Assembly: GCA_019054805.1 (NCBI GenBank)
Contig: JAHQIY010000015.1
Span: 2,233,658-2,297,657 of the forward strand
Reading direction: 5' to 3'
From: Brachionus manjavacas
Lineage: Eukaryota > Rotifera > Eurotatoria > Ploima > Brachionidae
DNA length: 64,000 nt
Shown one piece after another: positions 60,416 to 64,000 of the stretch. The notes below the pieces were generated by a model, which saw only the letters and a list, made by a program, of their open reading frames with translations, did not search any database and was not told where the DNA came from. Position numbers and translations under genes: made by a program. Each line of letters begins with the position of its first letter. Positions within the stretch are counted from its first letter, which is position 1.

Positions 60416-63400
60416 TGCGCTATTAATCATTATCGTAGCTAAAAATTTGTCCATTCTGCAGTGACTTGAAAACTAAGTCGTATAAAATCACCATTCTGCA
60501 TAAATTTCCCATGTGCATAGCTTTTCGAATTTGATCTGTAAAAGCCAAAGGCAAGAAAATTTCAAGATTTATCTAGTGGTATCTTCGGTTTTCCATAATT
60601 CGAAAAATTCATTGCAAAAAACCTATCTGAAAAAAGTCAAAAAATGGGTTCTTTTCGAAGTCGCCTAAAATCATGTCCTTTTAACTTTTTTGACTCCTGT
60701 AAATTGTATCATGTAGAAACTTTGCGCTCTTGAATTTGAGCTATTAATCATTATCGTAGCTAAAAATTTGACCATTCTAGTGACTTGAAAGCAAGTGACT
60801 GGGAATCACTTGCAAGTTTCCCATGTGCTAACTTTTCGATCTTTGACCTTTTTGATCTGTAAAAGCCAAGGCAAGAAAATTTCAAGATTTATCTAGTGGT
60901 ATCTTCAGTTTTCCATAATTCGAAAATTCATTGCAAAACTATCTGAAAAACGTCAAAAAAATGGGTTTTGCTCTTTTCGAAGTCACAAAATCATGTCCTT
61001 TTATTTTTGACTCCTGTAAAATTGTATCATGTAGAACTTTTGCGCTCTTGAATTTGAGCTGTGATAATCATTAGCGTAAATTTGACCGATTCTACGGTGA
61101 CGAAGCGCGTAGTGACTGAGTTTCCCATGTGCATAACTTTCGAATCTTTGATTTTTTGATCTGTAAAAAGCAGAGGCAGAAAAGTTCAAGATCTATCTGA
61201 TGATCTTCGGTTTTCAAATTCGAAATTCATTGCAAAAACCTATCTGAAAAAACGTCAAAAAATGGGTTTTGCTCTTTTTCGAATCATGTCCTTTTAATTT
61301 TTTGACTCCTTACAAATTGTATCATTAGAATAATCATTATCGTAACAAAATTTGACCATTCTGCAGTGATTTGAAAAATAAGTGACATGGAATCACTTGC
61401 AAGTTTCCCATGTGCATAACTTTTCGAATCTTTGACCTTTTTTTGATCTGTAAAAGCCAAAGGCAAGAGATTTCATGATATATCTAGTGATCATCTTTCG
61501 GTTTTCCATAATTCGAAAAATTCATGCAAAAACTATCTGAAAAACGTCAAAAAATGGAGTTTTTGTCTGAAGTCGCCTAAAATCATGTCCTTTATTTTTT
61601 ACTCCTGTAAATTGTATCATGTGAACTTTTTGCGCTCTGAATTTGAGCTATTAATCGTAGCTTAAAATTTGACCATTCTGCAGTGTCTTGAAAACTAAGT
61701 GACTGTGAATCCTTTCCCATGTGCATAACTTTCGAATCTTTGACCTTTTTGATCTGTAAAAAGGAAAGGCAAGAAAATTCAAGATCTATCTAGTGGTATC
61801 TTCGGTTTTCCATAATTCGAAAAATTCATTGCAAAAAACCTATCTGAAAAACGTCAAAAAATGGGATTTTTTATCTTTTCGAAGTCGCCTAAAATCATGT
61901 CCTTTAGACTCCTGTAAATTGTATCATGTAGAACTTTGCGCTCGCAAATTTGAGCTATTAATCATTATCGTAGCTAAAAATTTGACCATTCTGCAGTGTC
62001 TTGAAAACTAAGTGACTAATCACTTGCAAGTTTCCCATGTGCATAGCTTTTCGAATCTTGACGACCTTTTTTGATCTGTAAAAGCCAGGCAGAAAATTTC
62101 AAGATCTATCTAGTGTATCTTCGGTTTTCCCATAATTCGAAAAATTCATTGCAAAACTATCTGAAAAACGTCAAAAATGGGTTTTGCCTTTTTCGAAGTC
62201 GCCTAAAATCTTGTCCTTTAACTTTGCTCCGCGAATTTGAGCTATTAATCATTATCGTAGCTAAAAGTGACCGATTCTACAGTGACGAAAACTAAGTGAC
62301 TGGAATCACTTGCAAGTTTCCCATGTGCATAACTTTTCGAATCTTTGACCTTTTTTTGATCTGTAAAAGCCAAAGGCAAGAAAATTTCAAGATCTATCTA
62401 TTGGCATCTTCGGTTTCCATAATTCGAAAAATTCATTGCAAATAAACCTATCTTGAAAACGTCAAAAAATGGAACTGCTTTCTTTTCGAAGTCGCCTAAA
62501 ATCATTGTCCTTTTAATTTTTTGACTCCTGTATCATGTAGAACTTTTGCGCCCTTAATTTGAGCAATTAATCATTATCGTAGCTAAAAATTTGACCATTC
62601 TGCAGTGACTTGAAAACTAAGTGACTGGTAATCACTTGCAAGTTTCCAATGTGCATAACTTTTCGAATCTTTGACCTTTTTTTTATCTGTAAAAGCCAAA
62701 GGCAGAAAAAATTCAAGATCTATCTAGTGGTAATCTTCGGTTTTCCATAATTTCGAGAATTCATTGCAAAAAACCTATCTGAAAACGTCAAAAAATGGGT
62801 TTTACTGCTTCTTTTTCGAGAATAAATCTAAAATCTTGTCGCTTTTTTTGACTCCTGTAAAAATACTAATCATGTAGAACAATGTTTGAGCTATTAATCA
62901 TTATCGTAGCTAAAAATTTGACCGATGACTAAGTGACTGGTAATCACTTGCAAGTTTCCCCATGTGCATAAAAACTTTTCGAATCTTTGACCTTTTGTGT
63001 AAAACAAAGTAAGAAAATTTCAAGATCTACATCTAGTGAGTATCTTCGGTTTTCATTAATTCGAAAATTCATTGCAAAAAATATCTGAAAAAACGTCAAA
63101 AAAATAACTCTTTCTCCGAAATCTAAAATCTTGTCCGCTACATTTTGACTCCCCTAAATTGTATCATTTATAACTTTTTGCGCCCTTGAATTTGAGCTAT
63201 TAATCATTATCGTAGCTAAAAATTTGACCATTCTGCAGTGACGATCTGGTGACGAGACTAAGTGACATACTTTTGCTCAAATCAATTTCAGATCTTATTT
63301 TGTATCTTTAGGTTTCCCAAGCCAAAACATTGCAAAAATTTCAAGCATCTTGTCCTACTCTTTACGTTTTTCTCATTAAATTCGCCAAAAATTGACAAGT

Positions 63401-64000
63401 GACTGGGAAAATGTAACTATAAGCAAAACGAAAATAATTCGAAAAATTCATTGCAAAACCTATGAAAACGTCAAAATCAGGGTTTTTTTCTTTTTCGAGG
63501 ATGCCTACAAATCTTGTCGCTTTCATGACTCACAGCCAAATTGATCATGTAGAACTTTTTGCGCCCCAATTTGAGCTATTAATCATTATCGTAGCTAAAA
63601 ATTTGACCATTCTGCAGTGACTCGAAAACTAAGTGACTGGGAATCACTTGCAAGTTTCCCATGTGCATAACTTTTCGAATCTTTGACCTATTTATGATCT
63701 GTAAAAAGCCAGAAGGCAAGAAATTTCAAATCTATCTAGTGAGTAACTTCGGTTTTCCATAATTCGAAAAATTCATTGCAAAAAACCTATCTGAAAAACG
63801 TCAAAATGAGTTTTGCTCTTTTTCGAGGTCGCCCTAAAAATCATGTCCCTTTTTGATACAAATTATCATGTAGACTTTTGCGCCCTTGAATTTGGCTATT
63901 AATCATTATCGTAGCTAAAAATTTGACCATTCTGCAGTGACTTGAAACTGTGACTGGGAATCCTGCAAGTTTCCCCTGTGCATAACTTTTCGAATCTTTG
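60416..64000 (-). repeat. Inverted, indel-rich satellite block
   Basis: About 11-12 monomers of the same satellite in reverse orientation, running to the window end. Landmarks such as the reverse complements of TAGCTACGATAATGATTAAT and GGAAACTTGCAAGTG recur at irregular spacing. Each copy carries many one- to several-base deletions and some insertions, with substitutions much rarer. Several copies carry GCGCCC and CATGTCC, the complements of marks that are rare in the main array, alongside the 34-bp segment. Either this is a decaying array edge or it is low-accuracy sequence. Confidence 0.9.

Noticed and set aside
61001..62295. 60- to 74-codon frames in the inverted satellite block
   Set aside because: They are fragments of the same satellite frame, opened and closed by indels.

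Overview
The window is AT-rich nuclear DNA from an animal. The evidence is short GT-AG introns (79-81 nt), non-LTR retrotransposons with an endonuclease and reverse transcriptase, a Tc1-type transposon, LTR-element fragments, and a long tandem satellite. Nothing bacterial was seen (no operons, Shine-Dalgarno sites, tRNA/rRNA genes or CRISPR). The lineage cannot be fixed from the sequence. A small AT-rich invertebrate such as a rotifer is a guess, no more.

Region 1 (1-12184) is a giant near-perfect palindrome. The left arm is 1-5591, the unique spacer 5592-6528 and the right arm 6529-12184, and the arms run off the left edge of the window. Each arm carries one apparently intact two-exon gene for a proline/valine-rich, cysteine-ended repeat protein (left copy plus strand, 275 aa; right copy minus strand, 297 aa). 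The copies differ by two in-frame repeat-unit gains. The palindrome centre lies inside a degraded LINE: its endonuclease is in the unique spacer and its downstream part is in both arms. A second LINE fragment faces it inside each arm.

Region 2 (12185-21404) starts with about 2.9 kb of AT-rich DNA without a convincing gene. It then holds a PPM/PP2C-type protein phosphatase gene (exon 15121-16488; a last exon with the KPDDI motif, 20156-20323). Its 3.7-kb intron contains a hairpin/MITE-like element and a dead Tc1-like transposase. A convergent gene on the minus strand (20502-21404) encodes an unrecognised single-pass membrane protein with a signal peptide.

Region 3 (21405-26453) is AT-rich intergenic DNA ending in a transposon graveyard: a CR1/jockey-like reverse transcriptase relic, then a Ty3/gypsy reverse transcriptase relic on the other strand.

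Region 4 (26454-64000) is satellite DNA. About 100 head-to-tail copies of a 337-bp monomer fill 26454 to about 60065 with very high homogeneity. The array then switches strand through a scrambled hinge. It continues inverted to the window end as about 11-12 copies full of small insertions and deletions, which looks as much like unpolished long-read sequence as like biological decay.

The genes do not form an obvious pathway. The most interesting parts are the gene-bearing palindrome, the split phosphatase gene, and the satellite with its strand-switch junction.
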